A stretch of DNA of 64,000 nucleotides, taken from assembly GCA_029945375.1 (NCBI GenBank), contig CM057058.1, forward strand, positions 2,046,001 through 2,110,000, in the 5' to 3' direction. Positions 25,026 to 39,200 of this stretch are shown one piece after another; the stretch's first letter is position 1; each line of letters opens with the position of its first letter. The DNA is from Agaricus subrufescens. Lineage: Eukaryota; Basidiomycota; Agaricomycetes; Agaricales; Agaricaceae. The notes under the pieces are model-generated. The model saw only the letters and a program-made list of their open reading frames with translations. It was not told the origin of the DNA and made no database searches. A program made the translations under genes and the position numbers.

Positions 25026-28000
25026 GGTTGGCCGAGCCTTGGACTATTGAGCAACAAGTAGTGGCTGCTGAATGCCACAGCTCAATGCTCAGTGCTCACA
25101 TCCCAGATCACGTGAATCACCTGCATGTAACCCAGTCAAAAGTTCAAGACTGCTCTCAACTCTTCGCGCCTCCTAGGTTTCCTCAGACAGACATTCAGAC
25201 CTTGAAACTCCTAGCTCATCAAGCTGCTATGTTCTCCAGTCTCCTCCTCAGGCCACTATATTAGATGCGTTCGGTCTTCCGTTATATCTCCTCGGCTTCG
25301 ATGAAAATATCTGTGTTCCAGAACGCGATTACCAACTCTTCAAAAAAATTTTCCTTTTCGTGGAAAATACCAACCCTGAAACCCTGACATTCAGGATAGC
25401 GGTCTTGGTCCAAAAGAATGTTATGACCTTATGATTCTTCTCGGCGTGTCAATCGTCTCTCGCTCGTTTTATCGCTGGGTGATCTGGTATGAATTCGACC
25501 TACTCTGGTTACCCTAGAGATAAATACATTCATCCACGTGCATCAGTGAATATCCGGACAAAGCTGTTGTTTCGACTGGTTTGTTCCGGCCCAGATCTCT
25601 GGTGCGGCTCCAAGGCGGGTCACCACAATGGCTCCAACTCTGAGCTTAAACTACTGCTACAAACACAGGCTACATCTTCATTTGGTGAAAGTCTTTTCAT
25701 TGGCACTCCCACGAAGTGACAAGTAAATGCGCCTTTTGAACAAGTCAGCGCACTGACATGAACGGAGGTCCCATCTTACTGCTATTCTGGTCCGCATGGG
25801 CAAAACTGACCTCCCGGCTCCGTCCCGGCCCGATCAAGATAACGTCGAACAGCAAAACATGATCCATAGCTTAGGTGGTGTTGCTCAATTGATCGCGTCC
25901 GTTGTCTTTCGGTGATTACATCGCACGGGTCAAGTACAAATTTCCTGACGTCAAATTAAACCCCTTATAAATCCGCGTCACGTCTTACAATGCTGATATG
26001 CAACCCTGTTTGAAACGTTTATCTAATCTATACTTGGACTGAGTTTGTTTAACATGGCATCTAACGAACATTTCACAGGAACTTATGGTCCTGCCGGGCA
26101 TGTACGTACTAGGCGAGTAGAAGACTAAATCGAATACGTCTAGACAAAATACTAACCGTCGTTGCCGAGTGCGACTAGGCAGCGATGTTGCAAAGGCTTT
26201 GAAACACTTACCGTGGATTCTATCGTCGGGTTTGCGGGCACAAGTGAGCCATTGATATGTCGACTGTCAGGCCGCCGGTATATTTTGTTCTCTACACAAA
26301 TGTCAGTACATTGCCATCCTCCTGTACTCCACCATCTGAAGTGGCGTGTTAATTTTTCATGACAAACAACGGTGATAAGGCTCCATTTATGATGGGGGTA
26401 CAGATCCCAACGACAAGCAATGCGTATCTTATTCGGGCGATGCTACATGTATTGACTCATCGCGGTATTCAAATCCAGGAACAGTGTGAAACAAATGTAA
26501 GCCCGACGTAGCCAGAGAAGGAATACCAAGACCGCGCAATGGAAGTCTTGACAGAAGATTCAAGTCTAATGTTGACTTGCTACCGAAGTGCTCAGTCAAA
26601 CGACCTCTGAAACACGAACCCTGTGAAATCGGTCGTATGGTTCTGGTGGGAAGATGCTTGCCAAATAAATGTGCTTGGATTACTTTTTCCAGGTACAGAG
26701 GAATTACACCGAAGATAACCACTGGCTGGGTGCTTTTGAATGTATTTTTTTTTCTGCCACAATCACCGATGTCGGAGACATCGATGTTTTGTAATATCCG
26801 GTGGTCGTCGCACCACGGGATTTGTCGAAAACCTACGCTCAACTCGTTGGAATCTTGCGCAGTTCTCGGGCTGGCCAGTGACGTTCTGATAAGCATAGCT
26901 CTCAAGAGGAGTCCCATACTACCCTTTTTAATTTTAGCAGAGGAGATACGACTTGCTACTCCTTGATCAGATGTCATTTCGGAGGCAAAACATCATTACA
27001 ACAGTGTTCTCCCGTGTGGCGATTCCACAGCGCGTTGATCCCACGGCTAAACGGGCAGACCCCTTTTGCTTTAGCTCAAACACGAACCTTAACCCTTCTT
27101 GCTGATTGGGGACCTCTATGTTTGGACCCCCTGCCATTCTCCTGGACCTACATACCTCATCGATGGACAACCCGTGGAAAAGCTGTGTCCTAGTCCCTTA
27201 ATGAAAAAAATGAAAAAACACAGATCCGCCATAGTGATCATGCAGGTGATCAAACGACATCGCGCCCAACAAACAATACAGTTCAGCTAGAAAAACGACT
27301 TAGCTCACCGAGTGAGAAAGAGCTGAACGCCACAATGTAACGTGTGTAACGTTGTGAGTCCTGTCCTAGTGCCAACTTAGTAGTTCTTATGGATAGTGCC
27401 TCTCACACTAACTCCGTATTTCCCACCAAGATAAATCCCCATAAGCTTCTTACAGAGCCACTGGGCTGTTGGACTCTTCTCGAACAACGATTACGGACGC
27501 CCTGATATAAATAGCTCAATCAAAGGGCGTTACGGGGTTATCGGGAACGTCGCAATGAAAAAGAAAAAAAAAAGGTTCACGGCTAACTATATCACTTTTT
27601 TTTCGGGCATTATGTCCTGAATGTAGTACGCAAGCGTCGTTGGAGCGGCTAAACAGCGAAAAAACCTTCGGAGAGAACGGACTTCATATTCTGTATTCAG
27701 TAGCGGTTGTCTATTGTCCGATACTCATGCATACCAACAAATGCAATCTTAGCGTGTATGAAGTGCGGAGCCAGGGTATGAACTAGAAGACGGAGAATGG
27801 GTATGTTTGGGAGGAAAGGGACACAAAAGAGGAAACCCTGACACTTTATTTTTGTCGTCTTGGAGTCCCCCTGGCTTTCGGTAACGAGTTCGAGCGCTCC
27901 ATGGAGTTCCAAACTACCTCAATAACCTGTGACTCACGGGAATATTCACGCCGGTTCGCGAAGCTCTCGAGGGGATACCGAAATTGTGTTCCCAGAACGT

Positions 28001-31000
28001 CACCAATATTTTGGCTCGTCCAAGCGGGAGAGATGTTAATGTAGATGGACAAGGATGTATATGAGCATTAACATTTATGGGTCGACGTTTATGGAAGAGG
28101 AATACACCGACGGCGCTTCTTGTTGGCAGCGGTCAAAAGGCGAGCGTGTGTGTCGCCCGTCTGAAGTATTTTAACATTCGTCCCTGTTGCTTCTCGTGAT
28201 TGTGGTTAGTTCATTCTCTTACGGGGCGTGCGTTCTCCAAACTATTCTGAACAGAAAATGCCAAATTGCCATTGAGACATCGGTTAAGTCTACACTGCAC
28301 GTCACCACAGTTAGATAGTAACTCGGGAACCCTCAGGCCGGTCAGAATTGAAAAGCTTTTCAACCTCGGGTTCAAGCGTCTTACTAACATATAAGTATAG
28401 AGTGTTCTCTCCGATAGCTATTATAGACGGTCGGTAGGGACGTTTGGTCTAGTTCATATACAAGGTTCTGTCATAATCCCATTTAACAGACCGCGCGGTA
28501 GATCCGTCAACGCCAGGAGAAAGTATGAATGAATCATGGGCGTCACGAGGTTTGCCATACTAACTCCACGACCCTATTTAGGACGCCTATATTTTGCGCG
28601 CCCGCGGCCTCAGGCGGACCAGTGAACGGGATGGAGTACTGTACGTATGTGGATCTTCTCCTTCTCGTCGTCGGTTTCCGTAACTCTTCCCTGGCGTTAC
28701 CATAATGTTTGGGTCGAGGCCCGCTTCTATTTGTCAGACTATACTAACCACCACCACATACTAGACAGACTGCTATACTATGCTAAGTTTGGGAGACGCC
28801 TGGGACTCACTTTCTCCCAGGGCAGATAAGAAAGGGGTACCCCACCGGTCTTATGGATTGCATATTCATAGGTAAGCACATCGGAGTACGAAAGCGGATA
28901 TGACGATAACATCTGCCGGGACTGCTTACTACTACTTTGTTATACTAGAATACACTCTAAGCGACTCTTCTGGGTCAGGGGACAAACAAAGACTATGACA
29001 GGTCAACAAAACCCTGGCAGGCTGGCATTTGAAAAGGGACGACTTAGGGACGGGACGTCTATGGATTTTGACGTGAGGCATTATATACGGATCTGAGTAG
29101 GCTCGGAAGCTGCCGTGGCACAAATTTTGACAATAGGGCGAAGCTTTACTTCCAAGAAAAGGAAATGTTAAACGGAAAATTTCTTCTTCTTTCCCAGTGC
29201 CCAGTAGAAAAAAGAAAGTGACGTATTGATCGCCCACGGAATATCTGTTCATGACTGGCAAAATTGAGTGGTTGACGGCGGACTTTTCAGGGTATGAGCT
29301 CTTTTAAGTTCGGTCTCGATTGGGTTAAATGTATGTCTATACACTGTTGGGGGTCATATTTGCCAGTGACAAACGTTTACCGAGTTCCTTTGGAGAGCCG
29401 CCTAAATCTCCCGCGTTCCGGTGTCTACAAATCCGGGGAAGGAACCCCACTCAGAGGTTAGCTCGTCCTGTTTTTCTCCTTGGATATTCCTTCTTCCCAT
29501 GGATCCTGGTGCCTGCAAGGCTTTACAAACAAGGAACGACTGAAGCGACGGGAGTGGGCGAGGGAGAATGAACGGCAATTGCGTCGAATTTGAATAAGCT
29601 AACTGACTACCTGTTGGCTCGTTCCACCTGCTCCAGGCACGAAAGGTCCTTCGTTTTCGCGGGTTGCAAAAAAAAAAGCTTGGGGTTTAGTCCGTCCGCT
29701 GGCATCTCATTCGCGCCGAGCTCTTTATTTCCCCCTCCACCTTTTTTTTTTGTTCAATGCCAATAATGACTGGCACTAACATTGTGTCACACCATGACGC
29801 AGTGATCGGCACCAGAAAGAGGATAGTCGGTCTGCCCTTTTCGAAAAAGAAAAATTTAAGGTTCGCAGCTCGTCGCGCGGCGCGCGCCATAGTCGTCCCA
29901 CGTGTCCACTCCGTGTGCATGTGCCGCTGTAATCCGCTGCTAAAATTTTTTTTATTGAAGCGGGAAAAAGTGTTAGTCGTCACCGTATATGCGCGCTAAG
30001 AATGCAACCAATAAGAACGGTCGGACTGGGTCGTCGGTGTTTAGCCCTTGCTCAGTTTTTCATGATCGAGATTGGCTTCTCCTTATGGTGATGTAAAAGT
30101 TTTTTTTTTCTTTCAATAACGTGCGACGATTTCCAATTTAGCCCGGTACAAATAGACAGAACCTAATAGAAGGAGAGGCCGGAAGTTGTGTTACATATTC
30201 GTATGCTCGTTGCACAACGACGATTTTTATCATATCCATATCATATCTTGACCCCCAAAAGCCTAGCACATATATAGAGAGCGCATCGACAAGAGTCGTC
30301 GTACCAATCTGAAATAATTAATTTTGGTGCGGGGTTACCTGGTTCTTGGGAGGGGGGTGCATCTTTTGATGGAAGGTGTCCCGCGACGCTATGAGCGAGA
30401 TCCCTTCTCATTTACGTGATGGTGCCGATTTAATTTATTCACGTCAAGGGAGGTACCGACTCAGTTCCGCTGCAAGGACGTCTTCTCTGCGAAGCTCCCC
30501 CATTCCAGAAAGGTAAGCCGATGAGGGGGCACACTCATGTAAGTGCCTGACAACTCGGGCGGGGCGGCATGAGAACCTATTAGACACATGTGGTCGGGTA
30601 TTGCCTACATGGTGTTTTTGACAAGGCAGAAGAGTCGGGAACGGTCGATTCGTAGAAGTGTCGGGGTGGAACCGCTTGCTATTATGAATTGATCAAATGA
30701 CCAGGATAAATTGACTTTTTGAAAACTACGCTGAGCGGAGATTCGTCTGTGCCGAAGCCTTGTAGAAGTACCGACCCCGCCTTCCGGGTTGCAGGAGCGG
30801 CAGGGGGATAAGGAGGGGATTCTCTAACAGCCATATTCTAACAGCTGCACCTGACTGGGGTCATTCGGTTTATAGGTCCAGTCCAACGCGCTTTAAGCAG
30901 GCATGGTGTATTCATCGGAGTAGGCATGGTGTATTCATCGGAGTAAGGAATGGCTCATAAACATACTACTTGGGGTGTGGGTCATTCTGCTTTTTTAGAA

Positions 31001-31605
31001 CGCCTCTGACAAGGTGCCGAACACAGACGCTATTAACACGAGGCTATGGACATGGGCATTGAATTGAATTCCCACGGCCGGTTACCTGGAAATGGAAGAA
31101 AACACAGCGTGATATTTGGAGAGCGCATTGGCAGACGGTGGGTAAAATCGCGCAGGAGAAATGGTTTCAGTTGTCGACTGTCGACGTATGCAGGCCGGGA
31201 GAGAGGCGCGGAGGAAGGGGGGCTAGGACGGAGCTGGCGCTCGGGACGGTGCAGTACCACGGGCGGTGCGGCTGGAGAGCCGCGGATGGAGTCGAACGTT
31301 TGGAGAGACAAGTGAGATGAGGACGGATGTTGTGTGGGAGAAGAGCAGTGCGAGATCGATCGAGGATACGCGGTGTTCCGAGAACCGACGGCGTGGGTGG
31401 CGTGTTTGGCCGTGTTGGCTGTGTTTGGGACGGCGCGGTGGCCGGGGGCAGGGTGGACAGGGGCCAGCGGCGAGAGTGGTGGATTGCTGGGAAGCCAAGG
31501 GCTGTGCGCGGGTGGGCGCCGCCTGCGAGCGAACTGTGGCTGCCCAGCGGCACTTGCCATTGGCCCGATCTGCGCCCAAGATCGTGCCCGGAAAGGAAGT
31601 CGCCC
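25026..31605. other. 6.6 kb gene-poor region upstream of the GATA gene
   Basis: No conserved gene, tRNA or transposase/reverse-transcriptase motif was found on either strand. Visible content: a TATAAA at 25966 followed 83 bp later by a possible short spliced gene (26054-26339, see findings), several A/T homopolymer runs, a perfect 2 x 23 bp tandem repeat (30899-30944), and from about 31040 a GC-rich stretch that is probably the GATA gene leader. CpG is not visibly depleted, so there is no obvious sign of repeat-directed mutation. Confidence 0.5.
30899..30944. repeat. Perfect tandem duplication, 2 x 23 bp
   Basis: The unit beginning 'aggcatggtgtattcatcgg' occurs twice head-to-tail without mismatch (30899-30921, 30922-30944). 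It lies about 660 bp upstream of the GATA start codon. A recent slippage duplication is the simplest reading. Confidence 0.85.
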
Positions 31606-33268
31606 ATGCCCGATCCGAGCCAGCTCGCCCAACCACAGTTACCCTTTGGGGGTGCGCCATATTTAGACGGGACCCTGCATGGACCCTGGCACTCTCCCAG
31701 ACCTGGTCGCTTCAAAAGTCCTCATAACCTGCGTTTATTGCCACCACTTCCTTGCGCCATGGACTCTGCCACTTTCGACCCATACTCCTCCTACTCTGAC
31801 AGCTCTGCCCCTCACACTCCAGAACCACACCCCGCAGACATGCACTACTGCAAGGCAAACGTCGACGATGCTGTCCGCAACATCTTTAATCCCCACTCCG
31901 ACGACCCCCATGCAGAAGTCCATCCCGCTCAGGAGGGATCGTACTGGGCCCCCCAGTCCGCCCCTCTTTCGAACCCCTTTTACCACAACCACAACTCCTC
32001 CCGCGGCTCCCTTCTGCAGGAACTCTATGATGAGCAACAGCCTGCTGCATCGGAAGTATATCCCGATAACTCTGACAATTGGACCTTGAACTCCCATCTT
32101 CCTCCTGCTCACCAGCAGCACATTTCCTCGCGTCCCCATGATTACCAGATGATGCGTCGGAACACCTTCCCTACTGTCCGCTATGACCGTGATGATGGTC
32201 TTCCCATTCAGCAATATCCTCCTTTCATGCCTCAGCAAACCCACCACTACCAACGCCCTGAACCCCTCTACTCCGAGCAACTCAACTTGGCTGCTGAGCC
32301 TGCTCCAATCCAATCTGAAAACTTCCTTCCGGGTGCTTACCATGATACCTCTAACATCAAGTTGGAGGATCCGAGCTCCATGATGGTCCCCTCTCATTCC
32401 TTCTTCCGTTCCCAATCATCGGGTGGCGTTCCACCTATGGGTGTTCCTTTTGTACCTCCGCACGGTGGATTACACGTCCAGCACACCGATGACGCTGCTT
32501 CGAAAGAGACTCAATACCTCCGTCGTCGCTGCTTCAACTGCCACACCACGGAACCTCCCTCGTGGCGTCGTTCCACTCTTAACCCTGGAAAAATTGTCTG
32601 CAATAAATGTGGGCTCTACGAGCGCACTCACTTGAGACCTCGCCCTCTTCGCTTTGACGAGCTTCGGGCCGGCCACAAGCCCCGCAAACAATCAAAAGGA
32701 ACCGTCAGCCCCAAAAACAAGCTGAGCCCTATCGTGAAGAAAGAGCCTCGTGAACCAGGCCTGACGCGGCGTTCGTCCGTCTCGTCCTCGTCCGGCTCTG
32801 TCCACTCGGGCAGCGGTGCCAGCGACTGGGATGACAATGGTAAGTCTAGCACAGTCAATACTGATTTTCTCATACTCATAAAAATCAGTCTCGGTTTATT
32901 CAACAGGCTCTGCCCCTCCGACCTCCTTCAATTCGCCTAATGTACAGACTTTCCCCCTCTCCCGCGACTCCCAGTCTCCCCCTCATGACGGTGGTATTCG
33001 TCTGCCGAATGCTCCTTTGTCCGATATCGCCTCGCTACAGCAACAGCCGTCGACTCCTTCTCTCCTTCCCTCAACCCCTCATTCTGGCCACTCATCACCA
33101 GGATATTACTCCCCTCCAGCTACAGTGGCTAGCCCGAACAGCGGCATCCAGTCGCCTGAATATTTCCACCGTGTTTCGCAAGAAACCGTGGCCACTGTCC
33201 AGGGACCTTGGACGGAAGCCCCTAGTGGGATTCTGAGCAGCCCTGTTCCCACTCCCGTAGCCTCGTAA
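31606..33268 (+). CDS. GATA-type zinc-finger transcription factor
   Basis: Predicted 531-residue transcription factor with a single GATA finger. Exons: 31606-32839 and 32907-33268. The finger (about residues 309-335) reads RRCFNCHTTEPPSWRRST then KIVCNKCGLYERTH, i.e. C-X2-C-X19-C-X2-C, a longer loop than the usual 17-18, followed by a basic arm (RPRPLRFDELRAGHKPRKQ) that should contact DNA. Flanks are Pro/Ser/Gln-rich and disordered, with a Tyr/Ser-rich N-terminal part and many SP sites. The frame stays open to an ATG at 31327, and the in-frame ATG at 31759 (gccATGG) has the best start context, so the true start is uncertain. Fungal GATA factors regulate nitrogen or iron use, light response or development; which applies here cannot be told. 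Confidence 0.87.
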
Positions 33269-36200
33269 ACTGAAGCTGGAGACTTGATCCGTATTTATTC
33301 GCCTGGCCATCGCGGGATCACTAAAATACTTCGGCGTCGCTATCCCATTGTTCGCACCCGCCTACTCTCGACAGCCATCCTACAGGGTTGTCATATATTT
33401 ATCTATAACGTCAAGAAAACTCGATTGTACTATCATGGAGTCTCGTATCCTGTATCATCCCCCCTCCCCTACACCCCCCCGTTCTTGGACACTTCTCACT
33501 TTGCTTTCTTTGTTAAATTTGCTTTGTTCTTTGCGTGGACTTTGCTTTTCTGTTTTGTGCTGTTTGCACCAATGTTGTGGACATTTTTTCACTTCGCTGT
33601 GCGGTGGATTCATGATGTCTCCGACGTTTATTTATCTTTTTTATACTACTTTTTGTTTTTTTCCCCTTTGCTTTTCTTTCTTATCATTATTCTTCCCCCC
33701 CTTCCCGCTCGAGGAGGCTGTTGTACCACTACCCTGAAGATACCTCCGGTGATTAGACAGAGACTACCCATGCCCTATTATTCCGATACCAACCTCCTAC
33801 ATTCGGTGTGCATACATATACAACAATTCTACAGCATCATATACAGTTACGGTTATTATGGATTCACGTACAATAACGGAAACCGGAGCAGTTAAAATAG
33901 CCAAATAAAATATCTATTGTTCTCTTTCTCTGACTTTGTGCTGTGTGATTAGTGTTATTAAAGTTTCGAGAAAGGTTGCTTCGAAGGTGTTATATGAAAG
34001 AGCCTTTTAATTCATATCGCGCGTGAAACAGCCTCGTGTCGATGATGTCGCCGGTTTATTGAGGCAACGATTTCGTACCTTTACAATAGACAAGCTAATC
34101 TTATTGTGGGTGGTATGAGGGACTACAAATGAGGACGGTTCCGATAACAGATGGTTGAGTCGAGTCAAATCGAGATCAATACATCTCCTTGTTCGTGCCA
34201 CTACCATTCCATTACAATCTATGTTAAGGCCGGCAGTTGCTATAGGCGAGTAATGTCTGAATGAATACCCATTGTCACTATCGCCACTTTTTTTTTTTTT
34301 TTGAGTCGAGACCGCTGTTAATACCTCAAGTGGGTAAACGCGCCATCGCTATGAAATCGGTATCAGTTTTGTATGCATTACATGAAGTTCTTTTTACCCG
34401 AGTTCACAGTTCACTTAATCTTAGGACCCTGTCTCGTATGTGTGAACCGAAGGTGGTGATCTAGAACTCTTGGATGTATTTCAGGGGCACATCACATTAG
34501 CCTCACCGCCCAAGTCCTGTGTGGTCGAAAAAGTATGTATGACACGAATCCTATGAGCATTTCGCACTATACCTGAGTCAAGTTTCATCCACTTACAAAA
34601 GCCGAAGTGAGTTTATGGGGAAGCTGAGGTTCCAGAGTAGCCTAGATAGGTTAAAATTTACCCCAAGGCTCTGGAGGTAGTCATTGCTAACAAGTGACTG
34701 CGGGGAAGCAGTATAGTACAACTTTGCAAAGATAAACGACTGCACCTTGGCTAACCCCTTCTGTGATAAGGCTCGGCTGAGCAGAGTTGCTATTGTTTTT
34801 TGTTGTGTGACCTGCTTAATCTAAAGAAGAGCCGACCCGGCCCGGTTACGTTAGGACAGGTATGGAATAGCAAAAAAAAAAACGTGGGCGGCCGTTTTTG
34901 GGTATAGCCTTTTAGTCGCATATGACTCTACATACCATAAACCGCATAAGACGAACCCCCAATTGTTCATACGTTTATTTAAATGACTGTCCCCCAAAGC
35001 CAATTATCCGCTGACGTAGTTTCCATTGTAAGCTTCTTGTTCTTACACGTATAGTCTTTTCAGAAGTACATTGTTGTGTACAAATGTCAAAGCCTCCATA
35101 GTAAGGCTTCTGAAAGCTATGACCAAATACCAGGAGCTTGGAGTGCAATGCATTCAGTGAACCTACGACCGCTTTACGTACGTATTTCCACGGACATTGT
35201 GAGCCCGTAAAGTGGAGCTTTCTCCAACCAATGGAGGGACGATAGACGTCTTTTTACTCGGCGGCGGTCGGTCCCTGGGTGCATACCTGGGTCATCATTT
35301 GCAATAGTCCCTGTGTATTTGCTGTTGAACGAACGACCGACAGACCGGCATATAATTTGCAGGCGAACTTTATAACGAACCTGGAGAAAAAAGCTCACAA
35401 TGGTGTGCGCATAACCTTCGCTTCTATTCTTTTTTGAAGATGCCAATTTGTGTCAGTTACGGATATGATTGAATAGGGTGCGGTAAGAAATACAGTTTGT
35501 GTACTGTCGGGTCAAGGTTACCTGTTATCCCAATCCACCTCTGAAGCCATGTCACTATGAATGTGGCGTTCTATCCTCGCATATCCAACGGTAGCTCAAC
35601 CCACAACTGTGCAGCTTATCTGAAGGTGCTAGAACCACGGGGCCGACCTGTAAGGATATGGGCCCAAAGCTGGATTGGAACTCTTCACTGTTGCTAATTT
35701 CGGGTCACAGTCAGGTGTTACTACCGCACAGGGACTAATGGGCCGCTAGAAGCCAAGGGAGTTTCATATTCATATTTCAAGCCCGGGGTTAGCGCTTGAT
35801 TAACTCAATAATGGTGCAGCCCACGAGTGGAGGCTTACATCTTTGGGTTTCACGTTAGAACTCCGAATCATATCTGGCTTTGTGCAAATCGCTCCATTAG
35901 ACTTACTTTCTTCCAAGCCGTTATTCTTGGTCGATCCACTGGGGATCTCTGTGCAAAGTGAGTGTGTTCGTATGGAAAACCGGCACCATGCTCAGGCTAG
36001 TACTACTAGGTGAGAATCTGAAGAGACTGGCGTGACATAATATAGCCCCTGTGTTGTGAACCTTGTGGCCCGTGAAGAAGTTCGAGGCCTCGTAAGTCCG
36101 GGGTGTCGACAGCGATGCTGTATGGGTTTCGTGATCATTTCGTTCAAAAAAAGAATACCTCGCCTACTGACATGATACTACGGACTCGTAGGTGAACATA

Positions 36201-39200
36201 ATGCTTCTCCCGTGCTTACCTGTACTTGGAAAGTGGCGCATTGGTTGTCGGCCGATAAGCTCCACTGGCAGCGCTCCGGGATCCTTAAATTTTGCGAACC
36301 GTCTGGTCTATTATGTAGTTTGAAGCACCATCATTCAAGCACACGAGATAAAACTCAATCTGTGATCGCCATAAAATCTCAACCTTGCCCTTATTTCTGC
36401 GCCCTGCTTCATACTAGGTCAAGCCGGTAAACATCTTGCGGGTCACCGATGGATCAAGTGAATCTGTGGTGCCGGGTGGTAACACCCTCGAAAATTCGCT
36501 AAACATCTTCCCTTTGTTAACTGGCTAAGCGGTGGCATAATGTGGTAGCTTCCTCGACGATGAGAAGGATCTGCGACTCGGCATTGATAAAACCGACTCT
36601 CGTAATGAGTAATGTGAACAAGCCTGGGCTATCGAATAAGAGAAATTAGAACTGGCACTCGGTTGCATCAATTCACCATATGCGCGACAGCTTCGGTTCA
36701 CATTGCTGCCCTTCTAGCTTTGTTGTGTGGGACCAGAGGAGAGAATGTCGATGAGAATGTGATTAAAATGTCTGAAACGTTTGCGCCTTCAAACCCGAAG
36801 AAAGCACCTATCCCTGCATGGTTTCTAGAAGACTGTCATTAAGTGGGCGGATGGCAGGCTAGAAATTGGTACAATGGCATTGAGCTTTGACTTGGGTACT
36901 TGGTTCTCGATTTATAGTAGCCGCATGGTGTTCCAGAAATCTGTGGCAGCTCAAAGCGCAGCACTCACCCCAAAATCCCTTATCGTTGTAATTACATCCT
37001 TGAAATTTACGTATTACATCATCCTGCACACTTCGGGTTGCGGAAGCGATGAGTCAATCCCTTTGCGAAAGCGAGGATCATCGCAGGCCTGTAGTTCTGT
37101 AAACTGCTATATGAGCTCTCGGCTAAAGTTCACACGTCAATGGCAGTTGCAAACAAGCAGTCATTGCCTCCCTTCGGCACCCATCATGCCATAGACCATA
37201 GACGTCACGACATTGACGGTCATGTCAAACTTTCAAGCAATGATTGGGTTTTTCTTCTCGAAATGTATATGAGCGTTTTTCCCTAAGTTTGATTGACCCT
37301 AGCATCTGCAATCTTTTTCCAATTATGTATTATTTTCCCGTCAAGAATCGCGCCCTTCAGGCTCATAAAAGGGCTGCTTTGTTCTGTTTTTTCTTTTCAG
37401 AAAACGCAGTCCCAAACTCTACCTAGGCGCAGGCGCAATTGTATTGCCTGCGCCGAATGAGATGTGACGCAAGATGGTTTTTAGAGTAATAGTATACTAG
37501 ACCTTTTTCTCCATAAAATTGCCAAGTTCCCTCAGCTGTCCCCATACCACATGATCACGCTCCAGCGCTTCTTGATCCCAGTCTATCAATAAATTCCCCT
37601 TGCAGGTCGGCAATACCGGACACAGCCAGATGAGCGCATTCGATGCTCGATAGATAGGTCCCTGACTCTGGTCCTGGTGAGTATTCACGATTGCAACCCT
37701 GCAAGCCACAAGCATCTGAGCCGCTGTATTTCCCACAAGGGGACTCCATAAAGCACTGAATGACCCGGTTTACCAGCGTAGTATTCCCCTACCAGCCTGA
37801 AGTTTCCTTTTTTATACCCTCTTTTGCTCCAACCAAACGAACTGGGTCATGCGGTAACACACGTAGAACAAGAGAGGGTTAGTTGTTGATTTTGTCCTCT
37901 GGGAGCTTATGCCGGAGTTAATAATGTAGAGCCATACCATAAGAGTCCCGTTAATTTGGCGTCGAAGTGTACCCAATATTAGAGTGCCACAGCGGGATGA
38001 CATTTGGGCGGTGTACAACTAATACGCGATGCTTTCGGTCTGTATCAAGATGCGGGAAGCTTTTGGAAAGAAGACGCCGATGTATAAACAAAGGTCAAGT
38101 ACGTGAACTAGAAGGGTAATGTAGAAGATAAGAAGCAGTGTCACGGAGCGTGTGGTTTCCCGAAAATAATTGCGTGGCCTTGAGTCAGGACACGCTTCTT
38201 GAGGTGTTTCTGAGTTCTCTGGCTGGATTTGTGCGAGCTACCAGGATTATTGTAGTGGCCGGCCACCGACTTGCACGGGGAGTCGAAGCACTGTTCGAAG
38301 ACTGAACCCATGATATGTTGACTAATGAACGTCCAATTTCCGAGGCCGAAGATCTGGCTGTCGGACAGACGAGTGAGTCGGGGTTGAAACTTTCGAGAGG
38401 CACAGAGCAGCGCGCATGGAGTCGTGGATGTAATCTTATCAGTGGGTATGACTCTAAAGATGCCTTGCTGTGCCTTGGAGGAATGAGCAATGTAGGATGA
38501 AACGATTCTCACAGTGCTTCTTTGGCAAAGAAGCCAAGGAAGGGCGATACTTTGGAGCAAGTGTTTCAAAGTTAGTAGTACCTTTGTAAGGCAAGAAACT
38601 TCGCTATCACAGCGGCGGGAAGATGGGTTCGTCGTTAACTTCGGAGGGGAATACCACAAAGTGGGGGTGTATTATTCGTCCCAGGGAAGTTGAATGAGAG
38701 AAGCCGCAAAAATAGCGCATTCAATCGACGGAACCCTCCATGTGAGCACTAGGTTCAAGATTATGATTCGTAAACGCAAGCGGTATTGTAGGCATGTCTT
38801 GTGGCTTCCGGGATGAACGGCTAGATGACGATATGTTTATCGTAAGTTATATTGCTCTTGCACTGTTATTTACCCAAGAAGGTTGTGCGAGTTGTAATTG
38901 GGCAGATCAGTGGCCTTTCTTGGTGTGTTGTGAAATTCAACGGTCGCCCTGCTTATCGAATGTTCCGTTTCTCGACGCGCCGAATAGCGGTGACGCAATT
39001 TCCTAACAGCTGATCACGACCCACCTTTGGAAGGTACAGTGCATCCGTTGGCAATACCCCATGCCGAACCTTTCGTAAACTGGACCAGAATATGTCCTAG
39101 GCCGGAGAAAACAGGAAAAAGATCGGCGAAAAGCCTCGCTAGTGACTGAAAGCAGTAGGTTCGCCAAGTGATTATTCTGCTTTCACAACGCATTGAAGTT

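Noticed and set aside
26429..26977. Open frame of 182 codons on the minus strand in the gene-poor region
   Set aside because: No recognisable motif, no splice-extended conservation, composition like random translation; length is within chance for a region this long.
31033..31715. Overlapping minus-strand frames opposite the GATA leader
   Set aside because: Explained by GC-rich DNA with few stop codons; several frames are open at once, which is the mark of composition, not coding.
33284..33895. Open frame of 203 codons with many hydrophobic residues after the GATA gene
   Set aside because: The hydrophobicity comes from the pyrimidine-rich 3' UTR (T/C-rich codons for Phe, Leu, Ser, Pro); it starts 16 bp after the GATA stop.
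38141..38659. Open frame of 172 codons on the minus strand
   Set aside because: No domain, no signal or membrane segment of normal form, no supporting exons nearby.
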